Part shown: positions 9,025 to 17,277 of the stretch, piece by piece
Layout of the letters: the number at the start of each line of letters is the position of its first letter
How positions within the stretch are numbered: position 1 is the first letter of the stretch
Source: Leptolyngbya sp. FACHB-321
GTDB lineage: Bacteria > Cyanobacteriota > Cyanobacteriia > Leptolyngbyales > Leptolyngbyaceae
Direction of reading: 5' to 3'
Assembly: GCF_014695975.1 (NCBI RefSeq)
Contig: NZ_JACJPI010000090.1
Coordinates: 124,001-188,000 of the forward strand
Length of the DNA stretch: 64,000 nt
Position numbers and translations under genes: made by a program
Notes under the pieces: generated by a model
Database searches by the model: none
What the model was told of the DNA's origin: nothing
Seen by the model: the letters and a program-made list of their open reading frames with translations, nothing else

Positions 9025-9106
9025 TTAGTCTCCAGTTCTATAAAGTAGTTTTAGGCGTCAAGTAGTGGGTGAGAACGAGCCTTCCAACAGCCCCAGGCCG
9101 GAACAA

Positions 9107-9973
9107 TTAAGGTGTGCGCGAGACAGGCAACTTCTTGTCAAATGGCTTTTTGTCAGTCAGTGCCAACGCCCAGTTGCGGGTTAGCACCATACGAGGATGA
9201 ATTTGTTGAGAACGAGCTAGCAAGTGACGCAGGGACTCGTCGCAGGTTTGCCAAACGGCATGATGGAGATCTTGCTGGCTAAGACGCCGTAAGGCTTCTA
9301 GCTCCAGACTATCGCCCCGCCCTGGCTCCAGACTATCGGCTAGGAAAACGATACAGCTTAACGCACTCATGCCGGGGCACCCCAGCGTATGATGGCGAAT
9401 CGCATCCAGCACTGCGTCATCGCCAATGCCAAATTCATCTCTAGCGACGATCGCCCCGACCGCAGCATGAAGCAAATGTGGATTGGCTAGCTCTACGGGA
9501 TCGAGCGTTAGACCCTCCGCTTGTGCCATCTGGAGCAGACGCTGCGGCTTAAAGAACTTTGCCAAATCGTGCGTTAAGCCTGCTAAAGCCGCCTGAGCAA
9601 CATCAACCTGATGCCGTTTAGCTAACTCGGCTGACATCTGCTCAACCCGCAAAATGTGCTGCAGGCGACTGTTCGGCACATTCTTTTGCAACCAGGTAAG
9701 AATGCGCTCGCGTAAAACTGATCGTTCTGAAACCTCTTGATCTAAACCCGCAACTCCTGCAGCTAGAAGATCTGAGGCAGCGCCACATGCATCGCTGGGA
9801 TGAGGTAGCGGGCGTGCTGACGCTGGGCGCTCAGGTAGAGAAGGGCGATGAACACTAGAAAGGGCAACCAATGATGCGTTATCTGAAGTCAGCTTGGCAG
9901 GCTGCTTAATAGGCTTCAGATGCTTTACACCTGCTGCTATAGGGGAATCCAGGTTGGGATCGGATTCACGCAT
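9107..9973 (-). CDS. yqeK: HD-domain hydrolase YqeK (Ap4A hydrolase-like) with N-terminal extension
   Basis: YqeK-family HD hydrolases cleave diadenosine tetraphosphate symmetrically. Metal-binding residues are visible: H106 in RLQHILRV, H135-D136 in LTHDLAKFF, H169 in LLHAAVGA, HH at 194-195, and D213 in VFLADSLEPGR. The HD domain spans about residues 90-270. The first 85 residues are a low-complexity, proline/alanine/serine-rich extension not usual for the family, so the true start might be further in, although GGAG lies 12 bases before this ATG. The gene precedes rsfS. Confidence 0.88.
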   Translation of the reverse strand: MRESDPNLDSPIAAGVKHLKPIKQPAKLTSDNASLVALSSVHRPSLPERPASARPLPHPSDACGAASDLLAAGVAGLDQEVSERSVLRERILTWLQKNVPNSRLQHILRVEQMSAELAKRHQVDVAQAALAGLTHDLAKFFKPQRLLQMAQAEGLTLDPVELANPHLLHAAVGAIVARDEFGIGDDAVLDAIRHHTLGCPGMSALSCIVFLADSLEPGRGDSLELEALRRLSQQDLHHAVWQTCDESLRHLLARSQQIHPRMVLTRNWALALTDKKPFDKKLPVSRTP

Positions 9974-10322
9974 GCGGGTGAGAAGCTCCTAGTTTGCACC
10001 GAGAGAATTCATACCAAGAGAGAAGGTGGCTACAGACGATCGTAATCGAGGTCAAAACGGTTTAGGTAGGGAAGAAATTTAGCTGACTTTATTCTAGCTC
10101 AACCCCTCCGGTTGACCTCACACCTAACATAGAACGCAACTTTTCTTTCAATTCCTACGCTTCAAGTTGTGCTTCACGGCCAGACTAACGCTAGAAGTTC
10201 TCATCTTGTATAAATGGTAAGCGGTGGTTTGAGCGAGCGACCATCAGCGTAGTTAGTCTGAGATGTACCGTAGCTTGTATCTCAGAGGCAAACTGAACGT
10301 TGAATACTGCGAACTCAAGCAG
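9974..10322. other. Intergenic between the PilT-like gene and yqeK
   Basis: These 349 bases lie downstream of the PilT-like gene and upstream of yqeK, both on the minus strand. They should hold the yqeK promoter. I see no gene or strong hairpin; an open frame from 10263 runs antisense to the PilT-like gene and looks spurious. Confidence 0.4.
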
Positions 10323-11831
10323 TTAAGTCATTTGGTGATTGAAATAATCCGAGGTCGTGAGACCCGATCGGCTCGAGCGGCGCGTGTAGTTTTTCAGCAT
10401 ATAGTTCAGATCATCTGGAAAGAGGGAGGCAGCAAGTGCATCATGAGGCGTAATGACACCACCTTCATAAAGGTCAAAAAGCGCCTGGTTGAGCGTTTGG
10501 CTACCGTCCTTACCTTCTTCCATCAACTGATAAATTTCGTCGGTAGCACCCTTCTGTAAATAGTCTCGAACAGTGTCCGTGTTGATCATGATTTCTAGTG
10601 CAGCCGTGCGTCCACCGTGGACAGTCGGCACCAACGCTTGCGCGATTACAGCACGGAGGGCATCGACAATCTGAATCCGCACAGTTTCTTGCTCTTCAGG
10701 AGAGTAGAAGTTGAGCAGGCGCTTGAAGGCGTTGACAGAACCTTTTGTATGCAGAGTACCCAAAACCAGGTGCCCTGTAAGAGAGGCGCGAATGGCAGTA
10801 TCTACCGTTTCACGATCGCGCATTTCACCAATCAAAATGATGTCTGGGTCTTGCCGTAGAGCGCCGCGCAATGCATCTTTAAATTCTTGAGTATGCAGTC
10901 CCACTTCGCGCTGTGTCACCAACGACTCATTGGACGTGTGAACGTACTCAATCGGGTCTTCGATCGTCACAATTTTGCGGGGCAGCGTTTCATTCACATG
11001 GCGCAGCATTGCTGCCAGCGAGGTAGATTTACCAGAGTTCACCGAACCTGTCACCAAAATCAACCCTTGCCGCTCTTCTGCCAGCACGCGCAAAATATCT
11101 GGCAATCCGAGCTTCCGCAGCGTTGGCACATCCAGCGAAATCAACCGCAGCACCATCGCGCCGCCCATAATCGACTGAGAGCAGTTGACCCGACACCGCA
11201 CCATCCCATCATAAAGAATGGCAGTGTCCAGCTCTTGCCGTTCCTTAAATTGCTCTTGTTGGACTGGTAGCAAGACTTCTTGCAAAAATTCTTCAAACTG
11301 ACGCGAAGTAACTTTACCGTACGTCTCCTGCTTGACCATCTTGCCCTGAATACGGAAGCGCACAGGCTCACCGACCTGGAGGTGAATATCAGATGCACGT
11401 TGTTTGTAAGCATCTTCAACCATGACTTGCACAGTGCCCTGACGTTGCACCGCTTGATCAGGACCATCCAGCGCGATCGCGTTGAGACTCATTGCCTCAG
11501 TACCCTGGGCAGTCGGTCCACAGTTAATGCGACCCTGCATAAAGCCAGGAATACGTACATCCATATCAAGCTTACGCACTTCCAGGTAATGCTTGAGCTG
11601 CTGGGGGGTCAACACTTCTTGGAGGTAGTGCCGAAACTGCTCTGGTGCTAGCGGAGCAAGATGCTCCTGAGGAAGTAACTTCCCGCTCATTCGATAGAAC
11701 GGAGGGCGACCTGGCTGAAGATATAATGCTGTTGCACCTCGATTGTGTGCGTCTTGGATGACAAACCGAATCGATGTCGGTGCGTCAGGCTTCGATCCAG
11801 CAGAACCAGTAGAAGCGTTAATAGCAGTCAT
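10323..11831 (-). CDS. PilT-family secretion ATPase with duplicated N-terminal domain
   Basis: A type IV pilus retraction-type ATPase, hexameric at the inner membrane base of the pilus. Walker A reads GSVNSGKST (about residues 262-270), then the Asp box IVTIEDPIEYVH, Walker B IILIGEMRD and the His box GHLVLGTLHT. Before the ATPase core, the PilT N-terminal PAS-like domain occurs twice. Copy one (about 20-124) has lost the SDIHL block and copy two (about 132-235) keeps ASDIHLQVGEPVRFRI. The C-terminal position of the PilT AIRNLIRE motif reads TVRDYLQKGATDEI, so retraction activity is uncertain. I choose ATG 11831, with GGAAG upstream, over a GTG at 11888. No other pilus gene is nearby. Confidence 0.88.
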   Translation of the reverse strand: MTAINASTGSAGSKPDAPTSIRFVIQDAHNRGATALYLQPGRPPFYRMSGKLLPQEHLAPLAPEQFRHYLQEVLTPQQLKHYLEVRKLDMDVRIPGFMQGRINCGPTAQGTEAMSLNAIALDGPDQAVQRQGTVQVMVEDAYKQRASDIHLQVGEPVRFRIQGKMVKQETYGKVTSRQFEEFLQEVLLPVQQEQFKERQELDTAILYDGMVRCRVNCSQSIMGGAMVLRLISLDVPTLRKLGLPDILRVLAEERQGLILVTGSVNSGKSTSLAAMLRHVNETLPRKIVTIEDPIEYVHTSNESLVTQREVGLHTQEFKDALRGALRQDPDIILIGEMRDRETVDTAIRASLTGHLVLGTLHTKGSVNAFKRLLNFYSPEEQETVRIQIVDALRAVIAQALVPTVHGGRTAALEIMINTDTVRDYLQKGATDEIYQLMEEGKDGSQTLNQALFDLYEGGVITPHDALAASLFPDDLNYMLKNYTRRSSRSGLTTSDYFNHQMT

Positions 11832-12330
11832 AACAAGTAGCTTCCAAAGCGAGGAGACAGTAAGCGTAAAAACCAGGACGATCCGCACTAAAACGTTGTG
11901 TCAGACCAAAGGTGAAGCATGATTAGTAAACAGACAGCACTAGGAGCATGACCATACGGGGAGGCGCAAGACAAGGAATTAGCTCAATAGAAATAGGCTT
12001 AAGCTTAATCAAAATATGATCGCCCTTTGATATTAAGACAATTGGTTTTTGTGCATCCAAGCAATCAGCAAACAAGATCATTTAACCGGACTAAACAGAG
12101 TTTCTGCAACTAAAGGAAGCAGAGAACCCTAAATTAGACTTCTTAAACTAGCACTTTCAGATGGTCAATAGGGTTTATCAATCTAGCCGTAAGGAGCTAG
12201 CCTCGATCTACACCTGCAACTTAATCTACCCCGCCAAGGTTGAGCGCTATCATATAAATTTTTAGTGAAGATTTGACGAAAGCCTTTATCGTCACAGGCA
12301 ATCACCATTACTTGACTTAGCTACGTTCTG
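11832..12330. other. Intergenic upstream of the PilT-like gene
   Basis: These 499 bases contain the promoter of the PilT-like gene and the 3' region of ispF. AT-rich stretches occur at 12000-12080 and 12240-12270. No gene, tRNA-like fold or clear terminator was recognised. Confidence 0.4.
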
Positions 12331-12813
12331 TCACTGCTGCACCAACAGCACAACTGCATAAGCGGCAATGCCTTCTTCGCGTCCAGTTGCATCCAGAGTT
12401 TCATTAGTCGTAGCTTTGATGCCAACTTGATTGGGTTGCAGATTCAGAGCTGTTGCAAGGCGATCGCGCATCGCCTTAATATGTGGCTTTAATTTCGGGC
12501 GCTCTGCCACGATTACGGAGTCAACATTGCCGATCGCCCAGCCATTGTCCTGAATCAAGCGATCAACCTGGGTTAGCATTGCCACACTGTCTGCACCTGC
12601 CCATTTAGGATCAGTGGGTGGAAAGTAGTGACCAATATCGCCTAGGCTCAAGGCACCGAGCATGGCATCCATGATGGCGTGAGTCAGCACATCGGCATCG
12701 CTATGACCTAACAACCCGAGTTCATGCTCAATGCTCACGCCCCCCAGGATAAGCGGGCGATCGCTAACCAAGCGATGAATGTCGTATCCATTGCCAATCC
12801 GAATGTTAGTCAT
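12331..12813 (-). CDS. ispF: 2-C-methyl-D-erythritol 2,4-cyclodiphosphate synthase
   Basis: IspF makes the cyclic diphosphate intermediate of the MEP isoprenoid pathway, which feeds carotenoids, chlorophyll phytol and quinones. The metal-binding GYDIHRL is at residues 9-15, followed by [38 protein letters not shown], and the C-terminal [24 protein letters not shown]. Starting at the ATG at 12813 (MTNIRIG) gives 160 residues, the normal trimer subunit length. An upstream start at 12915 would add 34 residues unlike the family and is rejected. Confidence 0.95.
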   Translation of the reverse strand: MTNIRIGNGYDIHRLVSDRPLILGGVSIEHELGLLGHSDADVLTHAIMDAMLGALSLGDIGHYFPPTDPKWAGADSVAMLTQVDRLIQDNGWAIGNVDSVIVAERPKLKPHIKAMRDRLATALNLQPNQVGIKATTNETLDATGREEGIAAYAVVLLVQQ

Positions 12814-12960
12814 CAGCTTGCGGCGAGCGGCTTTCTGATTATATGCGGACAAGCAGCAATCAACGGCATACCAGCACTGTGAGCCACCAATTTTGAAGGC
12901 TCGACCTTGAGGCATTGCCTTAAAGAGAACCCACAGCGCTCAAGAGTCCGACTGCTTCTG

Positions 12961-13587
12961 CTATGCAATGGGCACCAGATCTGCGTAGTCGGAGGCTAGA
13001 TCAGCTTCAGTCAGGCTATCGGTTACGTCTTGTGGTGTCCAGAGGAGTTCAAAGACTAGCAGGAAGCGCGATCGCAGCAGGGTAATATCTTCCAATACAT
13101 CACGCAGAAGGGAGGTCGAATAAATCTCGTTAAAAAGAGGCGCATCATCCGCTGTACCAAGCAGCAGCGTCACCACGATATAAGCTGGCTGTTCGCTAGA
13201 GGGGGGTGCTACGGGCGCTTTTTGGCTCACAACTCCATTGACATTCGTTAGAGTCTCAGCACTAAATTTACTGCGCTCTTGGATTGAATACTGATTAAAC
13301 AACGCTTCTGCTTGTTCGCGGCTATCTACCGTCTGCGACCCTGCTAAAACATGTGTCCAGAAATCAGCGTTTTCTAGCAGTGTACTGGCTGTCTCTTGCA
13401 ACAGTTCAAACAGCCCTTCTGCCGTAGCAGTATTTGCCCGTAATGCAATGTCGGAGAGTTTTGTCTGGAGGCGTTTTGCCCGCGATCGCAGCGCTACTTG
13501 AAGACGACTCACTGTCACAATATCATTTGTCAGTTCTGAATCATCAGCGCCGTCACTGTCTGACATTGCTTGCAAATCTTGTTCCAT
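12961..13587 (-). CDS. DUF1517-domain protein, soluble short paralogue
   Basis: A 208-residue protein with the DUF1517 core: NDIVTVSRLQVALRSRAKRLQTKL, SREQAEALFNQYSIQERSKFSAETLTNVNG and PAYIVVTLLLGT, ending in an FELLWTPQDVTDSLTEADL block. It lacks the signal, serine-rich and membrane parts of its upstream neighbour, so it should be cytosolic. The closeness of the two cores points to tandem duplication followed by loss of the N-terminal anchor. DUF1517 proteins are found in cyanobacteria and plastids, and their function is not established. Confidence 0.82.
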   Translation of the reverse strand: MEQDLQAMSDSDGADDSELTNDIVTVSRLQVALRSRAKRLQTKLSDIALRANTATAEGLFELLQETASTLLENADFWTHVLAGSQTVDSREQAEALFNQYSIQERSKFSAETLTNVNGVVSQKAPVAPPSSEQPAYIVVTLLLGTADDAPLFNEIYSTSLLRDVLEDITLLRSRFLLVFELLWTPQDVTDSLTEADLASDYADLVPIA

Positions 13588-13799
13588 AGCACCCTATTTT
13601 TAACCCCATTCTCAAAAAGACTGACTACAAAGATGCCACTTGAACGCGTTTGAATCGTTTGTTTTTAACGAAGTATGCGATGGAAGGATAGACGATCATA
13701 ACATTAGGTTGCTCAAGACCAGACGCCCTCTAATCATTCTCCCACAATCCTTGCATCGCCCTAGTGTCAAACCATTCCTGCTTTGCTCATGCAGTGAAT

Positions 13800-14891
13800 C
13801 TAAAGCTGAACCATCTCTGTATACTCCGTGAGCAATTCGTCGTAGGTGAGGCTATCAGATGACTCTTGTGGACTCCACAACAACTCAAACGCCATGAGGT
13901 TATCAGATGGCAGTGACGCTAGCTGTTCTAAGGCACTAGTTAGCTCTGCCTCGGTGCGAATCCGTTCAAAAAGCTGTTGATCGTGGGTTGTGCCAACTAA
14001 TAACGTCACCACGATATATGCTGCTGGATCTTCATCTGGATTCGGCTTGAACCCATCGCGTTTGTTGACTCTGCCACCTACATTGGTTAGCGTCTCAACA
14101 CTAAACTTACTACGTTCGGCGATCGAGCTTTTTTGAAAAAGGGCTTCTGCTTCCTCCCGACTTTTGACCGTTTGTGAGTCTGCCAACACGTGTGACCAGT
14201 TTTCTGGCATCCGTAACAGCGCTAAAGACGCTTCTTGAACCAGTTGTAGCAGTCCTTCTGGTGTGTCAGTATCAACCTCCAGGCTGAGGTCAGTCAGCTC
14301 AGACTGAATATCCCTTGCCACTGCCAGCAGTGCAACCTGAATTTTGCTAACGGTGACAATATCATTGTCACGTTCGTTCGCACCAGTGCTGCCCCGCATG
14401 GCTTTCACCACCAGAAACACAAGACCAAAGATGACCGCTGCCGAAACGCCTAGAAAGATGAGTCCAACAATCCAGCCAAGCCCAGAGTCATCAGTCGAGG
14501 CTTGCCCACTACTGGAGCTACCACTACGGTAACCATCGTTACGGTACGGGTCATTATAGACGCCAGGACCGACTGGCACGGGCACAATGACAGTGCCACC
14601 GCCACCATAGTTACGCTGGTAGGACGGGCTTCGATCGAATCCAGACGATCGTGAAGGGGATGAGCTTGAACCAGACGATCGTGAAGGGGATGAGCTTGAA
14701 CCAGACGATCGCGATGGGGACGAACGGAAGGAGCCACCACCACTGCGACCACCACTGCTGCGGGCAGAGGCTTCAGCATCGAAGGTCAAACGTGCGTTGG
14801 TTGTATCAGTGGAAGGGTGCAAAGTGATTGTGCTTGCCAGCAGTGTTCCGACAGCAATGGCACAATAGCGCTGAAGTTGTGAGTGTCTCAT
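13800..14891 (-). CDS. DUF1517-domain membrane protein with Ser-rich repeat region
   Basis: A 363-residue protein. It has an N-terminal hydrophobic signal (AIAVGTLLASTITL, about residues 11-24), then a glycine/serine/arginine-rich linker with a ten-residue repeat (SRSSGSSSSP, about 60-83). The membrane segment is WIVGLIFLGVSAAVIFGLVFLV (about 140-161), and the DUF1517 domain follows from about 175 to the end. The domain probably faces the opposite side of the membrane from the serine-rich part. It shares phrases such as EAEALFQKSSIAERSKFSVETLTNVGG with the shorter gene 212 bases downstream. Function is unknown. Confidence 0.85.
   Translation of the reverse strand: MRHSQLQRYCAIAVGTLLASTITLHPSTDTTNARLTFDAEASARSSGGRSGGGSFRSSPSRSSGSSSSPSRSSGSSSSPSRSSGFDRSPSYQRNYGGGGTVIVPVPVGPGVYNDPYRNDGYRSGSSSSGQASTDDSGLGWIVGLIFLGVSAAVIFGLVFLVVKAMRGSTGANERDNDIVTVSKIQVALLAVARDIQSELTDLSLEVDTDTPEGLLQLVQEASLALLRMPENWSHVLADSQTVKSREEAEALFQKSSIAERSKFSVETLTNVGGRVNKRDGFKPNPDEDPAAYIVVTLLVGTTHDQQLFERIRTEAELTSALEQLASLPSDNLMAFELLWSPQESSDSLTYDELLTEYTEMVQL
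14641..14729. repeat. 30-bp tandem repeat inside the DUF1517 gene
   Basis: Two identical 30-bp units (14641-14670, 14671-14700) and a third diverged unit encode the ten-residue Ser/Arg/Pro repeat in the linker. Each unit contains a CGATCG core. Exact identity of the first two suggests recent expansion. Confidence 0.85.
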
Positions 14892-14982
14892 AGATTGAAG
14901 TTGCGGCTGTAAAGCTGACCTCTGACGTTAAAGCTACCCTGCGTACTATTTTAAGCAATCAGGCTTGAGGCTGCCCTGACAG

Positions 14983-15687
14983 TCATGATTCTTGACTGGG
15001 CTGCGCTTCAAGCCACTGGGCATAAAGGTCAGGGCGACGATCACGGGTACGCTCAAGCTGTTGCTTTTTGCGCCACTGGGCGATCGCCTGGTGATTACCA
15101 GAAAGCAACACGTCGGGTACTGCCCATTCCCGAAAGATAGGAGGACGTGTGTATTGCGGATAATCGAGCAAACCATCCTCAAAGCTTTCTGCCTTCAGCG
15201 ATTCTGCTTTGCCCACCGTACCTGGCAGCAAGCGGATAACACCGTTCAGCAATGCCAACGCTGGGATCTCGCCACAGGTGAGCACAAAATCACCAAGAGA
15301 GACTTCTCGCGTTGCCAGATGCAGCACGCGCTCATCCACCCCTTCATAGTGCCCACAGATGATTACGATCTGATCGTGGTCGATCGCCAACTGCTGGAAC
15401 ATTGCCTGATGCATTGGCTCACCTTGAGGCGTCATCAAAAGCACTGCCCGTCGCGGCAAAACTGGTAACGACTCCACTGCTGCAAAGATCGGTTCTGGCT
15501 TCATCAACATCCCCACACCGCCACCGTAGGGTTCATCGTCTACCCGATGGTGTTTATCGCTTGTAAAGTCGCGTGGATTTGTGCAGTGAACAGCCGCAAT
15601 CTGTCTGGTCAGCGCTTTGCCCAGCAAGCCCGAACCAAGAGGAGAGGTAAAAAAGTCGGGAAACAAGGTGACAAGATCGAAGCGCAT
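14983..15687 (-). CDS. trmD: tRNA (guanine37-N1)-methyltransferase TrmD
   Basis: TrmD methylates G37 of tRNAs that read CNN codons and prevents +1 frameshifting. The 234-residue protein starts MRFDLVTLFPDFF and has DEPYGGGVGMLMKPEPI, IICGHYEGVDERV, and the trefoil-knot SAM-binding block SLGDFVLTCGEIPALALLNG. The C-terminal domain ends in RTRDRRPDLYAQW. Length and order are standard. It is transcribed alone on the minus strand between the DUF1517 gene and the divergent cphB. Confidence 0.96.
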   Translation of the reverse strand: MRFDLVTLFPDFFTSPLGSGLLGKALTRQIAAVHCTNPRDFTSDKHHRVDDEPYGGGVGMLMKPEPIFAAVESLPVLPRRAVLLMTPQGEPMHQAMFQQLAIDHDQIVIICGHYEGVDERVLHLATREVSLGDFVLTCGEIPALALLNGVIRLLPGTVGKAESLKAESFEDGLLDYPQYTRPPIFREWAVPDVLLSGNHQAIAQWRKKQQLERTRDRRPDLYAQWLEAQPSQES

Positions 15688-16138
15688 TCCGGTTGAACTT
15701 TAAACTGTGAGCGTTGAACTGTAGACTAAAAGCACTCGACAGCCTAACACGCTTGAGCGATCGCAGAGCCACGTCTAACCTTAGTAACAGCTTTGGCGGC
15801 GTTGCCTAGCGATCCCCACTGCTAGCCTATGTCACAACTCTCTAGCATTACAATTCTCTAGCGTATGATGCCTAGGGGAACCTGATGCCGCAAGCATAGG
15901 TTAAGCAGGGATCACGCGATCGTATCTGTATCTAACGTCTTTATCCAAGTCCGTCTAATCGCTTTTGCCAAGCAAACACTATTATGAGGACAATGAGCGG
16001 TCAGGCGGCAACATGAACAATAGCAGCGTCCACACCTCAGTGATGAAACTATGGGAGCGCTGGTTTCCCACTGCCCCCGTTCCCAGTACATTTGACGTTG
16101 TAGCGTCACAAGTCGATTTTCAGCCCCTTGGAGAGAAT
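15688..16138. other. Divergent region between trmD and cphB
   Basis: This 451-base stretch holds the trmD promoter and the cphB leader. The cphB frame is open upstream from 15965 (with an ATG at 16013), so an N-terminally extended cyanophycinase is possible but unlikely. No RNA gene or operator was recognised. Confidence 0.4.
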
Positions 16139-16969
16139 ATGCCCCAGTCTACGAAAACTGCCATTATGGTGATTGGAGGGGCAGAGGATAAAATTCACGG
16201 GAAGGAGATTCTGCACAACTTCTTTGGTCGCTCGGGGGCGGCAGAGGCTCGTATTGCTATTATTCCATCTGCGTCTCGTGAACCTGCCATTATTGGCGAA
16301 CGCTACCTCACTATTTTTGGCGAGATGGGCGCTAAAGGGATAGAGGTGCTGGATATACGTGATCGCGAACAGTGTAACGATGCTCTGATGCAGAGCTATG
16401 TCGAAAACTGTACAGGCGTTTTTATGACTGGGGGCGACCAGTTACGTTTATGTGGGCTACTGGCTGATACACCGCTTATGAGAACGGTACGTCAACGCGC
16501 GCAGAAAGGCGAAATCACACTGGCGGGCACCAGTGCAGGCGCAGCAGTCATGGGTCACTATATGATTGCTGGAGGAGGCAGTGGAGAATCGCCCAATCGA
16601 TCGCTCGTTGATATGACAACGGGGCTAGGCATTATTCCCGAAGTCATTGTGGATCAACACTTTCACAACCGCAACCGCATGGCTCGCTTGATGAGCGCGA
16701 TCGCTGCGTATCCCGATCGTCTGGGTATCGGCATTGATGAAGATACCTGCACGTTGTTTGAGGGCGATGGCACGCTGCAAGTGATTGGCAAAGGTACTGT
16801 GACTATTCTCGACCCAGCAGAACTGTCCTACACTAATCAGGAAAAGGTTGGTGCGACTGACCCTCTTAGCATTGGCAACCTGCGCTTACACATCTTGAGC
16901 CACAGCGATCGCTACGACCTCCGTAAACGAGTGCCATCGTTTGCTGCCTATCGTATGGCGCAGGAATAG
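16139..16969 (+). CDS. cphB: Cyanophycinase
   Basis: A serine-type exopeptidase that cuts cyanophycin (multi-L-arginyl-poly-L-aspartate) to beta-Asp-Arg dipeptides in the cytosol. The nucleophile lies in GTSAGAAVMG with serine at residue 132. IMVIGGAEDKIHGKEIL near the N-terminus and VFMTGGDQLRL are family blocks. Starting at ATG 16139, with GGAGAG just upstream, gives 276 residues, close to the roughly 271 of known CphB. Upstream in-frame starts would add 42 or more unrelated residues. cphA follows 308 bases downstream in the same direction, so storage and breakdown genes are adjacent. Confidence 0.93.
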   Translation: MPQSTKTAIMVIGGAEDKIHGKEILHNFFGRSGAAEARIAIIPSASREPAIIGERYLTIFGEMGAKGIEVLDIRDREQCNDALMQSYVENCTGVFMTGGDQLRLCGLLADTPLMRTVRQRAQKGEITLAGTSAGAAVMGHYMIAGGGSGESPNRSLVDMTTGLGIIPEVIVDQHFHNRNRMARLMSAIAAYPDRLGIGIDEDTCTLFEGDGTLQVIGKGTVTILDPAELSYTNQEKVGATDPLSIGNLRLHILSHSDRYDLRKRVPSFAAYRMAQE

Positions 16970-17277
16970 TCTGCGGCTCTGGCTTCAATTTACAGAAGGT
17001 GTACTCTGAGGCTAAAGCGTTCTTTTATAAACAAGCAATCAACGAACGTATCTTTTTCAACCATTAGCCTTTAGTTTGTAATCCCTGACAGCATGGACAT
17101 TCTGGACGAGGCAAACCACCTTTTCGACTTAGAAATGTTTACAGTGAACAGTCTGAGGGGTTTTAAGAGTTTGAAACTGAGAGAGTGCTCCTTTTGGTTG
17201 TCTTTTTAGCGATAACAAAAGTTAAAAGCTGATATTTTGTTGCCCAGCCTTGGCGTTCCTCCTAAAGAATCAGTGTC
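16970..17277. other. cphB-cphA intergenic region
   Basis: These 308 bases are T-rich toward the end. The spacing is long enough for cphA to have its own promoter. No NtcA-type GTA-N8-TAC dyad, hairpin or gene was found by eye. Confidence 0.4.

Noticed and set aside
10887-11270. Plus-strand open frames antisense to the PilT-like gene
   Set aside because: They follow the codon pattern of the opposite strand and have no ribosome site.
16013-16138. Extended start for cyanophycinase
   Set aside because: The downstream ATG has a better ribosome site, gives the known length and puts the catalytic serine at 132.
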